Shown: positions 17,721-27,773 of the stretch, piece by piece | How positions within the stretch are numbered: position 1 is the stretch's first letter | Layout of the letters: every line of letters starts with the position of its first letter | NCBI RefSeq assembly: GCF_019083995.1 | Contig: NZ_JAHRCU010000005.1 | Span: 124,001 to 188,000 of the forward strand | Source: Roseococcus sp. SDR | GTDB taxonomy: Bacteria; Pseudomonadota; Alphaproteobacteria; Acetobacterales; Acetobacteraceae | Reading direction: 5' to 3' | Length of the DNA stretch: 64,000 nt | The notes under the pieces: generated by a model | Told to the model about the DNA's origin: nothing | Database searches by the model: none | Seen by the model: the letters and a program-made list of their open reading frames with translations, nothing else | Made by a program: the position numbers and the translations under genes

Positions 17721-18677
17721 ATGTTGACCAAGACTGGCCTGCCCAGGGGGGCGAGCGCACGCTTCGCGCCCCGGCACCCACCACTGGTTCGCGCGCCGCA
17801 CCGCTTCGTGCAGCGCGGGTCCTTCCCCCGGGGAAGCCTTCGTGGCCTCGCTCTCAGCGCCTTCACGGCCTGGGTGCTGGGTGCGCTGACCTGGGGCCTG
17901 CCCGGCACCGCGCGGGCCCAGGAAGCCCGCCCGAGCGCCCAGAGCCGCCCGGCCGCCACGGCGCCAGCCGCCCGCCCCGCTGCCACCCCGGCCGCGCGCC
18001 CCAACACCAGTTCCGCGGCGCGCCGGCCGGCCAATAGCCGGACCGCCCAGCGCAGCCGTCCGCCCGCGGGCACCACCCGCATGCGCGATGCCCCGCAGGA
18101 GCTCATTCCCGTCCTGGCCTCCGACATGCCACGGGGGACGACCCAGCTGTCGCCCCGCGCCGCCTGCCTCCAGGCCACCCAACGCGCCGAGCAGGTCCAT
18201 GGCCTGCCGACCGGCCTGCTGACCGCCGTGGCACTCGCCGAGAGCGGCCTGCATGCCTATGCGCTGTCCATCGGCGGCCGGGCCCATTTCCCGGCGACCG
18301 AGGAAGCCGCGCGCCAACTCGTGAACAATGCGCCGCCGCGGCGCAGCATCATGGCCGGTTGCGTGCAGGTGAATGCCCGCGTCCATGCCCGCAACTCGCA
18401 CTGGCCGCTCAATCCCGATGCCTCGGCCGACTGGGCCGGCGGCATGATGGCCCGCTGGGCGCGTGAGACGGGCAGCTGGTCCACCGCGCTGCGCCGCTGG
18501 CATGGCGGCAGCCCCGCCTCGACCCAGCGCCTGGTCTGCCGCGTGAAGGCCAAGATGGAAGTGACCAGCCCGGGCAGCGACATCTTCGACGATTGGAACT
18601 GCGCTTCGGGCCAGGCCGACCGTACGCGCCGCAATGGCGAGGTCCACCTCGCCACCGCGCAGCGGCAGACCGAGTAG
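17721..18677 (+). CDS. Exported lytic transglycosylase-like protein
   Basis: A 318-residue protein. A hydrophobic stretch at residues ~42-66 ending ARAQ marks a signal or anchor behind an unusually long basic N-terminus; a GTG at 17808 would give a normal-length leader. Residues ~68-120 are rich in Ala, Pro and Arg (low complexity). The C-terminal domain matches the SLT goose-lysozyme-like fold, with the candidate catalytic Glu174 in AVALAESGLHAYA and MAGCVQVNARVHA plus WSTALRRWHGG downstream. It probably cleaves peptidoglycan glycan strands in the periplasm. Not a recognised named enzyme. Confidence 0.75.
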   Translation: MLTKTGLPRGASARFAPRHPPLVRAPHRFVQRGSFPRGSLRGLALSAFTAWVLGALTWGLPGTARAQEARPSAQSRPAATAPAARPAATPAARPNTSSAARRPANSRTAQRSRPPAGTTRMRDAPQELIPVLASDMPRGTTQLSPRAACLQATQRAEQVHGLPTGLLTAVALAESGLHAYALSIGGRAHFPATEEAARQLVNNAPPRRSIMAGCVQVNARVHARNSHWPLNPDASADWAGGMMARWARETGSWSTALRRWHGGSPASTQRLVCRVKAKMEVTSPGSDIFDDWNCASGQADRTRRNGEVHLATAQRQTE

Positions 18678-18681
18678 CGCG

Positions 18682-19557
18682 CTACTCTTTCACGGCGCCG
18701 GTCAGGCTGCTGACATAATAGTCCACGAAGAACGAGTAGAAGATCGCGACCGGCAGCGAGCCGAGCAGGCTGCCCGCCATCAGCGCGCCCCACTGATACA
18801 CATCGCCCGTCACCAGCTCCGTCAGGATCGCGACCGGGACGGTCTTGTTCTCGCTGCTCTGGATGAAGGCGAGCGCGTAGATGAACTCGTTCCAGCTCAG
18901 CGTGAAGGAGAAGATGCCGGCACTGATCAGCCCCGGCACCGCCAGCGGCAGCGTGATCTGCCGCAGGATCTGCAGGCGCGTGGCGCCATCGATCAGCGCG
19001 CATTCCTCCAGCTCGTAAGGGATGGACTTGAAGTAGCCGATCAAGAGCCAGGTGCAGAAGGGCACGAGGAAGGTCGGATAGACCAGGATCAGCGCCATCG
19101 GGCTGTCGAACAGGCCCAGCTGCACCACCATCGTCGCCAGCGGGATGAAGAGGATGGAGGGCGGCACCAGATAGGCCAGGTAGATTGCGAGCCCCACATA
19201 CTGGCTGCCCGTGAAGCGCAGCCGCTGGATCGCATAGGCCGCGAGCGTGCTGGCGAAGAGCGACAGGAAGGTCGCCCCCACCGAGACCATCATCGTCGTC
19301 CACAGCCAGGAGGGATAGGACGTCTCGAACAGCAGCTTCCGGATATGCTGCAGCGTGGGCGAGGTGATCCAGAAGGGATTATGCGTCGCGAAGTCGTAAA
19401 GCTCCGCATCCGGTTTGAAGGCCGTGACCGTCATCCAATAGAACGGAAACAACAGGATCAGCAGGAAGCACGACAGCGGGATCCACAGCAGCACCATCCG
19501 GCGCGCGCGGCTGTCCCACTGCATCGTCTCCGGCGCGGCGGTCGAAGCATTGCTCAT
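18682..19557 (-). CDS. ABC transporter permease, MalG/UgpE type
   Basis: A 291-residue inner-membrane permease with about six membrane segments. The cytoplasmic EAA loop that docks on the ATPase reads EECALIDGATRLQILRQITL. The start MSNASTAAPETMQW is chosen because the longer frame would translate repetitive intergenic DNA. It is the last gene of the minus-strand importer operon (ATPase, receptor, MalF-like permease, this gene). The substrate is probably a sugar or polyol by family. Confidence 0.9.
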   Translation of the reverse strand: MSNASTAAPETMQWDSRARRMVLLWIPLSCFLLILLFPFYWMTVTAFKPDAELYDFATHNPFWITSPTLQHIRKLLFETSYPSWLWTTMMVSVGATFLSLFASTLAAYAIQRLRFTGSQYVGLAIYLAYLVPPSILFIPLATMVVQLGLFDSPMALILVYPTFLVPFCTWLLIGYFKSIPYELEECALIDGATRLQILRQITLPLAVPGLISAGIFSFTLSWNEFIYALAFIQSSENKTVPVAILTELVTGDVYQWGALMAGSLLGSLPVAIFYSFFVDYYVSSLTGAVKE

Positions 19558-19609
19558 GGCGTAGGCCCTGTCTGAAGGTGCTGAGCATGTCGGGGCGCGT
19601 CGCAGGGGC

Positions 19610-19790
19610 TTTGCCCCTGCACCCCACCAAAGGCCGGGGGCCTTTGGAAACCATCTTGGGGATTTGGGAGAGGGGCCTGCGTTCGCGCCTGGCCCCGAGC
19701 CTGTCCCTTGCCCCTCTCCCAAATCCCCAACACACGGGTTCCGAGGGCCTGGGCCCTCGGCGGGGTCGAGGGGCAGAGCCCCTCGTGGCG
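19610..19790. repeat. Cluster of four nested or tandem inverted repeats between the two permease genes
   Basis: The 255-bp gap between the permease genes is packed with perfect palindromes: CCAAAGGCC-GGG-GGCCTTTGG at 19627-19647; a 21-bp inverted repeat (arms at 19656-19676 and 19710-19730, reading TTGGGGATTTGGGAGAGGGG in the first arm); CCGAGGGCC-TG-GGCCCTCGG at 19742-19761; and CGAGGGGC-AGA-GCCCCTCG at 19768-19786. The last shares its core with a hairpin at 14.9 kb. This resembles a REP/BIME-type element inserted inside an operon; it could also tune relative expression of the two permeases. Confidence 0.7.
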
Positions 19791-19812
19791 CACCCGTGAC
19801 ACGCGCGGCCCC

Positions 19813-20769
19813 TCAGTCATTGCCTTCGCCTTGCTGCCACTTCCGGCGGGCGAGGGCGAAGTAGCTGAACAGCGTCGCGAAGACGAGGAAGGGGATCATC
19901 GAGACGGCGATGGCAGCGCCTTCGCCCAGTTGTCCGCCGGGGATGCCGCGCTGGAAGGCGAGGGTGGCGAGCAGGTGGGTGGAGTTCACCGGGCCCCCGC
20001 GGGTGATCGCGTAGACCAGCTGGAAGTCGGTGAAGGTGAAGATGATGGAGAAGGTCATCACGATGGCGAGGATGGGCAGCAGCATCGGGAAGGTGATGTA
20101 GCGGAAGCGCTGCCAGGAGGAGGCGCCGTCGAGCAGGGCCGCTTCGTAGAGCGAGGGCGAGATGGTCTGCAGCCCGGCGAGGAGCGAGATGGCGACGAAG
20201 GGGATGCCGCGCCAGATATTGGCCGCGATGAGCGAGAAGCGCGCCGGCCATTCGCTGCCGATGAAGTCGATGTTCGTGGTGCGCCAGCCCAGCACGTCCA
20301 CGAAGACGTAGCTGATGATGGAGAATTGCGGGTCGTAGATCCACCAGAAGGCGATGGCGGAGAGCACGGTCGGCACGATCCAGGGCAGCAGGATGATGGC
20401 GCGGATCAGCGACTTGAAGGGCATGTGCTGGTTGAGCAGCAAAGCGAGCCACAGGCCCAGGCCGAATTTTCCGATGGTGGCGATGCCCGTGTAGAAGACG
20501 CTGAAGAAGACGGCGTTCCAGAAGATCGGGTCGGTGAAAAGGAACTCGAAATTCTCGAGGCCGACATAGATGCCGCGCCGGCCGATCGTCGCATCGGTGA
20601 AGGCGAGATAGACGCCGAGGCCGAGCGGATAGGTCAGGAAGACGCTGAGCAGGCCGACGGCCGGCAGCAGGCAGGCGATGATGAGCACCGCCTTGTTGTC
20701 GAAGAAGCGGGAGAGCGCCGTCTGGGGCGGTCGGTTCCTGGACCAGTGCAGGCTGGTGGTGGCGTCCAT
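19813..20769 (-). CDS. ABC transporter permease, MalF/UgpA type
   Basis: A 318-residue permease with six or more hydrophobic segments, the first near residues 28-50 (AVLIIACLLPAVGLLSVFLT). The EAA motif is EAALLDGASSWQRFRYITFP. It pairs with the MalG-type permease downstream; between the two lies the palindrome cluster. It lies 69 bp after the receptor gene, consistent with one transcript. Confidence 0.92.
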   Translation of the reverse strand: MDATTSLHWSRNRPPQTALSRFFDNKAVLIIACLLPAVGLLSVFLTYPLGLGVYLAFTDATIGRRGIYVGLENFEFLFTDPIFWNAVFFSVFYTGIATIGKFGLGLWLALLLNQHMPFKSLIRAIILLPWIVPTVLSAIAFWWIYDPQFSIISYVFVDVLGWRTTNIDFIGSEWPARFSLIAANIWRGIPFVAISLLAGLQTISPSLYEAALLDGASSWQRFRYITFPMLLPILAIVMTFSIIFTFTDFQLVYAITRGGPVNSTHLLATLAFQRGIPGGQLGEGAAIAVSMIPFLVFATLFSYFALARRKWQQGEGND

Positions 20770-20838
20770 CGGGGCTCCTCCCGGGGCATCAGGACCCGCG
20801 CGGCGCCGTGCCGCGCGGGTGTCTCAGGTCAGGCGTGC

Positions 20839-22164
20839 TCAGCGCCGGCGGAAGAAGCGCGCGGCGCGGCGCTCGGCCTCGCGTGCGGCGGCTTCCGGCG
20901 TGGCCTGGCCCGAGGCGACGGCGGCGCACATCTGCACCATCACGTAATCGGCGTTCGCGGCCGCGGTGCCTTCGGTGATCGGGCCGCTGTAGCCGTTGTA
21001 GAACTCGCTATCCATCGTGTCGCGGAAGATCGAGACCTTGGGATCGCTCGTCCAGACGGCGCTGTTGTTGTAGGCGTTGAGCGGCTGCGCCCAGTAGCCG
21101 ACATTGGCCTGCAGCCAGGGGTCGTATTGCGGCGATTCCAGCAGGAAGGCCAGCAGCGCCTTGGACGCATTCGGGAAGCGGCTGTGGCGGAACACCATGG
21201 CGTTGAGCGTGAGGCCGGCCATGGGCGCGGACTGAACGACGCCCTTGGGCATGAGCTGGTGCTCGGTGTCATCGGCGATGGGCCGCGTCGCCGGATCGTT
21301 CTTCAGCGCGAAGTAGAGCGAGACGCCGTTGGAGGTGAGGAACAGCTCGTTCGAGGCGTAGGCGCGATTGTTGCTGATGTCGCCCCAGGCGAGGGTGCCG
21401 GGGATGAAGGTGGCGTAGAGCTCGCGCAGGTAGTTCAGCGCCGCGATGGTCTGGCGGCTGTTGATGCCGACGCTGCCGTCATCATTCACCAGCCGCCCGC
21501 CGAAGGACCAGACGAGCCAATTGGCGAAGCCGTTGCCGTCACCCACCGCATTGCCGAGGGCGAAGCCGGCCGGCTTGTTGTTCCGCCGCAGCGCCTGGCA
21601 GAGGCGCAGGATGCCGGCATGGTCCTCGGGCACGGACTGGAAGCCCGCCTCCGTCACCGCCGATTTGCGATAGACCAGCGGCCCGCCCGAGGCGCCGAAG
21701 GGCAGGCCGATCCAGTTGTTGGTGCCGTGCCGCTTGCCGTAGCGCTGGGCCAGGCGCTTCCAGCCGCCATACTTGGCGCCGAGATACTCCGCGACGTCGG
21801 TGATCTCGATCAGCTTGTCCGCATAGACATGCGGCGCATCGCCGAAGCCGATGATGAGGTCCGGCCCCGCGCCGGTATTGGCGGTGACGGCGGTCTGCTG
21901 GTTGATGTCCTCCCAGCCCACGAAATCCACGCGGACCTGCACGCCGGTGGCGGCGGTGAAGCGGGCGCAGTTGGCGCGGAACACCTCCTCGTCGGGCTGC
22001 ACGAAGCGGACGGGGCGCAGCACGCGCAGCGTGGCGCCGTTCTCGATGCGCCAATTGGGCGTGGCGACGTTCGCGGCCTGGATGGATTGGCCCATGGCGG
22101 GGGCGGCGGCGAGGCTCGCCGCACCCATCACGCCCAGTTCGCGGCGTGTGACGTTGATGGTCAT
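20839..22164 (-). CDS. ABC transporter extracellular solute-binding protein, family 1
   Basis: A 441-residue periplasmic receptor of the sugar-binding family 1. It begins MTINVTRRELGVMGAASLAA, a twin-arginine-like leader (TRRELG) ending near APAMGQ. Inside are the domain features typical of the class, such as TAVTANTGAGPDLIIGFGDA and GLPFGASGGPLVYRKSA. It lies 30 bp downstream of the ATPase gene and upstream of both permeases. The ligand is unknown; carbohydrate, polyol or glycerol-phosphate are the usual possibilities. Confidence 0.9.
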   Translation of the reverse strand: MTINVTRRELGVMGAASLAAAPAMGQSIQAANVATPNWRIENGATLRVLRPVRFVQPDEEVFRANCARFTAATGVQVRVDFVGWEDINQQTAVTANTGAGPDLIIGFGDAPHVYADKLIEITDVAEYLGAKYGGWKRLAQRYGKRHGTNNWIGLPFGASGGPLVYRKSAVTEAGFQSVPEDHAGILRLCQALRRNNKPAGFALGNAVGDGNGFANWLVWSFGGRLVNDDGSVGINSRQTIAALNYLRELYATFIPGTLAWGDISNNRAYASNELFLTSNGVSLYFALKNDPATRPIADDTEHQLMPKGVVQSAPMAGLTLNAMVFRHSRFPNASKALLAFLLESPQYDPWLQANVGYWAQPLNAYNNSAVWTSDPKVSIFRDTMDSEFYNGYSGPITEGTAAANADYVMVQMCAAVASGQATPEAAAREAERRAARFFRRR

Positions 22165-22194
22165 TGTCCTTGTTCCTCCCTGTTGGCGGCGCGG

Positions 22195-23241
<1,047 letters not shown>

Positions 23242-23345
23242 TTACCGCTCCGATCGCCGCGCAGCGGCGTGAATCGGCGCGGCAGCAAAGCTGATGGCTC
23301 GCTGCGTGTGCGCCACGAAGTTGGGGACAGTGTTCATGCGAGCCA

Positions 23346-24968
23346 TCAGAACCTCGACACCTGGGTTTCCTTGGAGGTGATGAACTCCAGCAGGGCAGGG
23401 GTGCCATTGCGGGTCTGTTCGATGCCGCGCTGGATGGCGGGCACGATCTGGTCCGGCGTCAGCACGCGCTCGCCATAGCCGCCGAAGGCGCGGGCCATCT
23501 CGGCGTAGTTGCCGCTGATGTCGGTGGTCCGGAACTTCTCCGTGCTGAGCGCCATGATCTTCAGCTCGATCGCCATGGAGAAGTTGTTCAGCAGGATGGA
23601 GAGGATCGGGATGCGCTCGCGCACCGCGGTCTCGAAATCCATCCCCGTGAAGCCGATGGCGGCATCGCCCCAGACATTGATGCAGAGCTTGTCGGGGGCG
23701 GCGAGTTTCGCGCCCATGGCGAGGCCCAGGCCATAGCCCAGCTGCGTCGTCTTGCCCCAGCCCAGATACGAAAGCGGCGTGCGGCTGATCCAGAAGGGCG
23801 AGAGCTGGTCCCGCGGCGAGCCCGCATCATGGGTGATGATGGTCTGGTCCGGGTCCACCGTGCGCCAGAGGTCGCGCAGCACGCGATAGGGGTTGAGCGG
23901 CGCGTCGTTGCTGTCCCGCTTCTCGGCCCATTTGGCGAGCCAGGGGGTGCGCAGCGCCTCGATCGCGGCCTGCACGGGCGCATGCGGACGGGCGGCCATG
24001 CCGCGAAGCTCGTCGATGAGCGCCTGCAGCACCAGTTGCGCATCGCCCAGCAGGCCGATGTCGCAGCGGATATCCTTGTCGAGGTGGTCCGGGTCCAGCG
24101 TCGCGTGGATGTACTTGGGCCCGACAGGCATCTTGATGCCGAAATTGGTCTCGGTGAAGGAACAGCCGACGCCGAAGACCACATCCGCATCATCCAGGAA
24201 TTTCCGCACCGGATGCGGCATGGCCAGCCCACCGGAGCCGAGCGCCAGCGGATGATCCTCCGGGAAGCTGGACTTGCCGCCGAGGCTCGTCGTGACCGGG
24301 GCGGCCAGCATCTCCGCCAGCTCCCGCAGCTGCGGCCAGGCCTGGGCCCAGTGGATGCCGGTCCCGGCGTAGATCACCGGGCGCTTTGCGTTCTTCAGCA
24401 TCTCAGCCGCGCGCTTCACATCGGCCGGATCGGGCGCGGAGCGGACGGCGAGGACGGGCGTATAGCTCCAGTTCTCCGGCATCTCCTCCTGGAACATGTC
24501 GGTCGGGATCTCGACCACCACGGGCCCGCCGCGGCCATTGCGCAGGCGCGCGAAGGCGCGGCGCATGATGTTGGGCACCTCGGCGGCGGACATGATCGCC
24601 TCGGTGGATTTCGTGATGCCCTTCATCTGGATGGTGCTGTTGTAGTTGGGCGGCACATGCGCGATGCGGCGCGGATAGCCCATGGGCAGCACCAGCACCG
24701 GAACGCTCTCGCCGAAGCACTGCGCGACGCCGCCATAGGCGTTCTCGGCCCCCGGCCCATGCTGCATGCAGAAGGCGCCGAGCTTGCGGGCCGAGGTGAC
24801 GCGGCTGATGGCGTCCGCCATGTGCAGCCCGATGCGCTCCTGCCGCACCATGACGGGCCGGATATCAATGGCGGCGCAATGCTCGATCATGTGGTTCACC
24901 GGATAGCCGGTGAGCACCTCGATCCCCTCGCGACGCATGATTTCCGCGATGGCGTCCCCGACCTTCAT
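23346..24968 (-). CDS. Thiamine-diphosphate-dependent enzyme, acetolactate synthase-like
   Basis: A 540-residue three-domain ThDP enzyme. The N-terminal domain has the activating Glu in VMVRQERIGLHMADAISR and AFCMQHGPGAENAYGG. The middle domain resembles the FAD/ADP-binding fold (RPVIYAGTGIHWAQAW). The C-terminal ThDP motif GD-x(n)-NN reads INVWGDAAIGFTGMDFETAV to ILLNNFSM. The reaction could be acetolactate synthesis, oxo-acid decarboxylation or acyl transfer; the context (importer downstream, amidase divergent) does not decide. It has its own promoter region shared with the amidase unit. Confidence 0.85.
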   Translation of the reverse strand: MKVGDAIAEIMRREGIEVLTGYPVNHMIEHCAAIDIRPVMVRQERIGLHMADAISRVTSARKLGAFCMQHGPGAENAYGGVAQCFGESVPVLVLPMGYPRRIAHVPPNYNSTIQMKGITKSTEAIMSAAEVPNIMRRAFARLRNGRGGPVVVEIPTDMFQEEMPENWSYTPVLAVRSAPDPADVKRAAEMLKNAKRPVIYAGTGIHWAQAWPQLRELAEMLAAPVTTSLGGKSSFPEDHPLALGSGGLAMPHPVRKFLDDADVVFGVGCSFTETNFGIKMPVGPKYIHATLDPDHLDKDIRCDIGLLGDAQLVLQALIDELRGMAARPHAPVQAAIEALRTPWLAKWAEKRDSNDAPLNPYRVLRDLWRTVDPDQTIITHDAGSPRDQLSPFWISRTPLSYLGWGKTTQLGYGLGLAMGAKLAAPDKLCINVWGDAAIGFTGMDFETAVRERIPILSILLNNFSMAIELKIMALSTEKFRTTDISGNYAEMARAFGGYGERVLTPDQIVPAIQRGIEQTRNGTPALLEFITSKETQVSRF

Positions 24969-25066
24969 GCGGCCCTGTCCTCCCCAAAATTATTTCTTGG
25001 GAGGAAGGCTAGCCCCCGCTTCGCATGGGCTGCAAGCATGGCAAGCTATGTTGCTGTGCAGCAGAG

Positions 25067-25267
25067 ATGGAGATCCCGATGCCCGAGCCGCTTCCGCCCG
25101 ACCAGTTCGCCACGATGATGGCGCAGGCGGGCATCAGCCTGCCCGCCGCAGAGGTCGAGGATCTGCGCCACGCGCACGCCAGGCTCGCAGGCATGCTGGA
25201 GGCGCTGCGCAAGCCCGCGCCGAAGCTGGTGGCCGAGCCGGCCTTCACGTTCAGCACGGAGAAGTAG
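25067..25267 (+). CDS. Small AtzG-like amidase partner protein
   Basis: A 66-residue (or 62, from the ATG at 25079) protein lying 3 bp before the amidase gene. It is helical in appearance, with LPAAEVEDLRHAHARLAGML then a Pro-rich tail ending LVAEPAFTF. This pattern, an A-L helix followed by an AEPA-x-F end, resembles the AtzG/DUF4089-type small subunits that accompany and stabilise amidases such as AtzE. No catalytic residues are expected. Assignment rests on size, position and pattern, not on strong identity. Confidence 0.6.
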   Translation: MEIPMPEPLPPDQFATMMAQAGISLPAAEVEDLRHAHARLAGMLEALRKPAPKLVAEPAFTFSTEK

Positions 25268-25270
25268 GCG

Positions 25271-26638
25271 ATGATCCCAACGATCGCCGAGGCCGCGTCC
25301 CTCATCGCGGCAAAGAAGCTCTCGCCCGTCGAACTCATGCGCGAATGCGAGTCCCGCATCGCGGCCCAGAACGGCGCTCTGCACGCCTTCATCCTCGAGA
25401 CGCCCGAGCGCGCGCTGGCCGATGCCAAGGCTGCCGAGGCGCGCCAGATGGCCGGCATGCTGAAGGGCAAGCTGGATGGCATCCCCATCGGCCACAAGGA
25501 CATCTACTCGACGGCCGGCATCCGCACGACCTGCCATTCGGCGCAACTCATCGACAATGTGCCTGCCGAGGACGCCGTCACCGTCGCCAAGTGGCGCGAT
25601 GCTGGCGTGGTGCTGATGGGCAAGCTCGCCACGCATGAATTCGCCTTTGGCGGGCCGAGCTTCGACCTCCCCTGGCCGCCCGCGCGCAACCCCTGGAACA
25701 CCGAGTGCTTCACTTCCGGCTCCAGCAGCGGCACGGGTGCCGCGGTCGCGGCTGGGCTGATCCTGGGCGGCACGGGCTCGGACACGGGCGGTTCCATCCG
25801 CGGCCCCGCGGCGCTCTGCGGCATTGCCGGCATCAAGCCGACCTACGGCCTCTGCTCGCGCACCGGCATCTATCCGCTGGCGCAGACGCTGGATCACGCA
25901 GGCCCCATGGCCTGGACGAGCGAGGATTGCGCCATCCTCCTCGAAGCCATGGCCGGCCATGATCCGAGCGACCCCGGCAGCGCGGCCCGTCCCGCGCCGC
26001 GCTTCGATCTGGCGCAGGATTGGCGCGGCCGCCGCGTCGGCCTGATCCGCCACATGCATGAGCAGGACAATCCGGTCAGCCCCGCGACACTCAAGGGCAT
26101 CGAGGAGACGGCCGAGATCCTGCGCAAGCTGGGTGCGACCGTCGTGGATGTCACGCTGCCCTCGCTGCAGGAGTTCAACGCGGCGGGCTGGGTGACGCTC
26201 TCGGGCGAGGCCTGGGCCGTGCATGAGGAATGGATGCGCAGCCAGCCGCTGAAGTATGGCGAGTTCCTGCGCGGGCGCCTGGCACTCGGCGGCCTGCTTT
26301 CGGCCGGCGACTACATCCAGGCGCAGCGCCAGCGGCGGGACCTCATCGCGCGCAGCGTGGCCGCCAGCGCCGATGTGGACCTGCTGCTGACCGCCGCCGC
26401 CCCCGGCGAGGCGCCCAGGATCCGCGAGGTGCCGAAATGGGCGAGCCTCGAGAAGCCCAACTTCACCATCGCCTTCAACCTGCTGGGCTGGCCGGCGCTC
26501 ACCATCTGCACGGGCTTCGGCGAGGGCGGGCTGCCGGTGGCGGCGCAGATCATCGGCAAGCCCTGGCAGGATGGCCTGGTGCTGGCCGCGGGCCATGCGG
26601 TGGAGCGCGAGAACGGAGCGCGCGGCAAGCGCCCCTGA
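25271..26638 (+). CDS. Amidase (amidase-signature family)
   Basis: A 455-residue amidase-signature hydrolase. The Ser-cisSer-Lys triad is visible: Lys76 in IPIGHKDIYSTAG, the cis-Ser near residue 152 in TSGSSSGTGAAVAAG and the nucleophile Ser175 in GSDTGGSIRGPAALCG. It resembles AtzE/AtzF and GatA relatives. The preceding small AtzG-like gene makes a two-subunit amidase likely. The amide substrate is unknown; the gene is followed within 16 bp by a FAD oxidoreductase and phnX. Confidence 0.9.
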   Translation: MIPTIAEAASLIAAKKLSPVELMRECESRIAAQNGALHAFILETPERALADAKAAEARQMAGMLKGKLDGIPIGHKDIYSTAGIRTTCHSAQLIDNVPAEDAVTVAKWRDAGVVLMGKLATHEFAFGGPSFDLPWPPARNPWNTECFTSGSSSGTGAAVAAGLILGGTGSDTGGSIRGPAALCGIAGIKPTYGLCSRTGIYPLAQTLDHAGPMAWTSEDCAILLEAMAGHDPSDPGSAARPAPRFDLAQDWRGRRVGLIRHMHEQDNPVSPATLKGIEETAEILRKLGATVVDVTLPSLQEFNAAGWVTLSGEAWAVHEEWMRSQPLKYGEFLRGRLALGGLLSAGDYIQAQRQRRDLIARSVAASADVDLLLTAAAPGEAPRIREVPKWASLEKPNFTIAFNLLGWPALTICTGFGEGGLPVAAQIIGKPWQDGLVLAAGHAVERENGARGKRP

Positions 26639-26654
26639 GGCTGGGAGCAGGCGG

Positions 26655-27773
26655 ATGGAACGCAGCTACGACCTGATCGTCATCGGCCACGGCATCGTGG
26701 GCCTCGCGCATGCGCTGGCGGCGGCGCGGGCCGGGCATCGCGTGGCGGTCCTGGACCGCGACGCGCAGCCCAATGGCGCCTCCATCCGCAATTTCGGCTT
26801 CGTCACCGTCACCGGCCAGGGCTGGCCCGACACCTGGCGCCGCGCCCGCCGGGCGCGCGAAGTCTGGGCCGGTGTCGCGGAGGAGGCCGGCATCCCGGTG
26901 CTGCAACGTGGCCTGCTCATGGCCGCGCGCCGGCCCGAGGCGCTGGCGGTGATCGAGGAATTCGCCGCCGGCCCGATGGGCGAGGGCTGTCGCATCCTCC
27001 GCCCCGAGGAATTGCCGGCGCCGCTCGCCCCCGGCCTGCTCGGCGCCCTGCATTCCCCGCATGAGCTGCGCGTGGAAAGCCGAGAGGCGCTGCCCCGGCT
27101 GCGCGCCTGGCTGGCCGAGCGGCATGGCGTGGCGCTCTTCCCGCAATGCGCGGCATTCGCCGTCGAGACGGGGGCGGTGCACACGCCGCAGGGCCGCTTC
27201 ACCGCGCCGCATATCGTGGTCTGCCCCGGCACGGATCTGGTCTCACTCTTCCCCGAGGCCTTCGCGGCACGTGAGACGACGCTGTGCAAGCTGCACATGC
27301 TGCGCCTCGCCGATCCCGGCTGGAAGCTGCCCGCGCCCGTGATGAGCGACCTCGGGCTGCACCGCTACCGCGGCTATCACGGCGCCCCCTCGCTGCCCGC
27401 GCTGCGCGCGCGGCTGGAGGCCGAGCAGAAGCCGCAGCTCGACCAGGGGGTTCATCTCATCGTCGTGCAATCGGCCGATGGCAGCCTCGTCGTCGGTGAC
27501 AGCCACCACTATGCCGCGACCCCCGACCCCTTCCAGCCGGAGAGCGTGGACGCGCTGATCCTGGAGGAATTCGCCGCCGTGCTCGGCACCCCACCGCCCA
27601 CCATCGAGCGCTGGATCGGCGTCTATCCCTCTGGCCCCGCCGATGCCTTCTTCGAGGCGCCGATGCCCGGCGTGCGGCTTGTCTCCGTCACCTCGGGCAC
27701 GGGCGCTTCCACCGCCTTCGGCCTGGCGGAGGAAGTGCTGGCCGACCTCATGCAGATGGAGTTTCCGGAATGA
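26655..27773 (+). CDS. FAD-dependent oxidoreductase, TIGR03364-type, phosphonate-associated
   Basis: A 372-residue DAO/GlpO-like flavoprotein starting MERSYDLIVIGHGIVGLAHA, with the dinucleotide motif G-x-G-x-x-G and later DAFFEAPMPGVRLVSVTSGT around the C-terminal FAD contact. Members of this family sit beside phosphonoacetaldehyde hydrolase genes, and here the stop overlaps the phnX start by 4 bp. The likely job is oxidative deamination of 2-aminoethylphosphonate or an N-substituted form to phosphonoacetaldehyde, because no phnW transaminase is nearby. That role is inference from context. Confidence 0.82.
   Translation: MERSYDLIVIGHGIVGLAHALAAARAGHRVAVLDRDAQPNGASIRNFGFVTVTGQGWPDTWRRARRAREVWAGVAEEAGIPVLQRGLLMAARRPEALAVIEEFAAGPMGEGCRILRPEELPAPLAPGLLGALHSPHELRVESREALPRLRAWLAERHGVALFPQCAAFAVETGAVHTPQGRFTAPHIVVCPGTDLVSLFPEAFAARETTLCKLHMLRLADPGWKLPAPVMSDLGLHRYRGYHGAPSLPALRARLEAEQKPQLDQGVHLIVVQSADGSLVVGDSHHYAATPDPFQPESVDALILEEFAAVLGTPPPTIERWIGVYPSGPADAFFEAPMPGVRLVSVTSGTGASTAFGLAEEVLADLMQMEFPE

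Noticed and set aside
23242-23345. CGCCGC-GCA-GCGGCG hairpin between the ThDP-enzyme and ABC ATPase genes, considered as a terminator.
   Set aside because: The stem is only 6 bp with no U-run, and such short stems are expected by chance in DNA of this composition.
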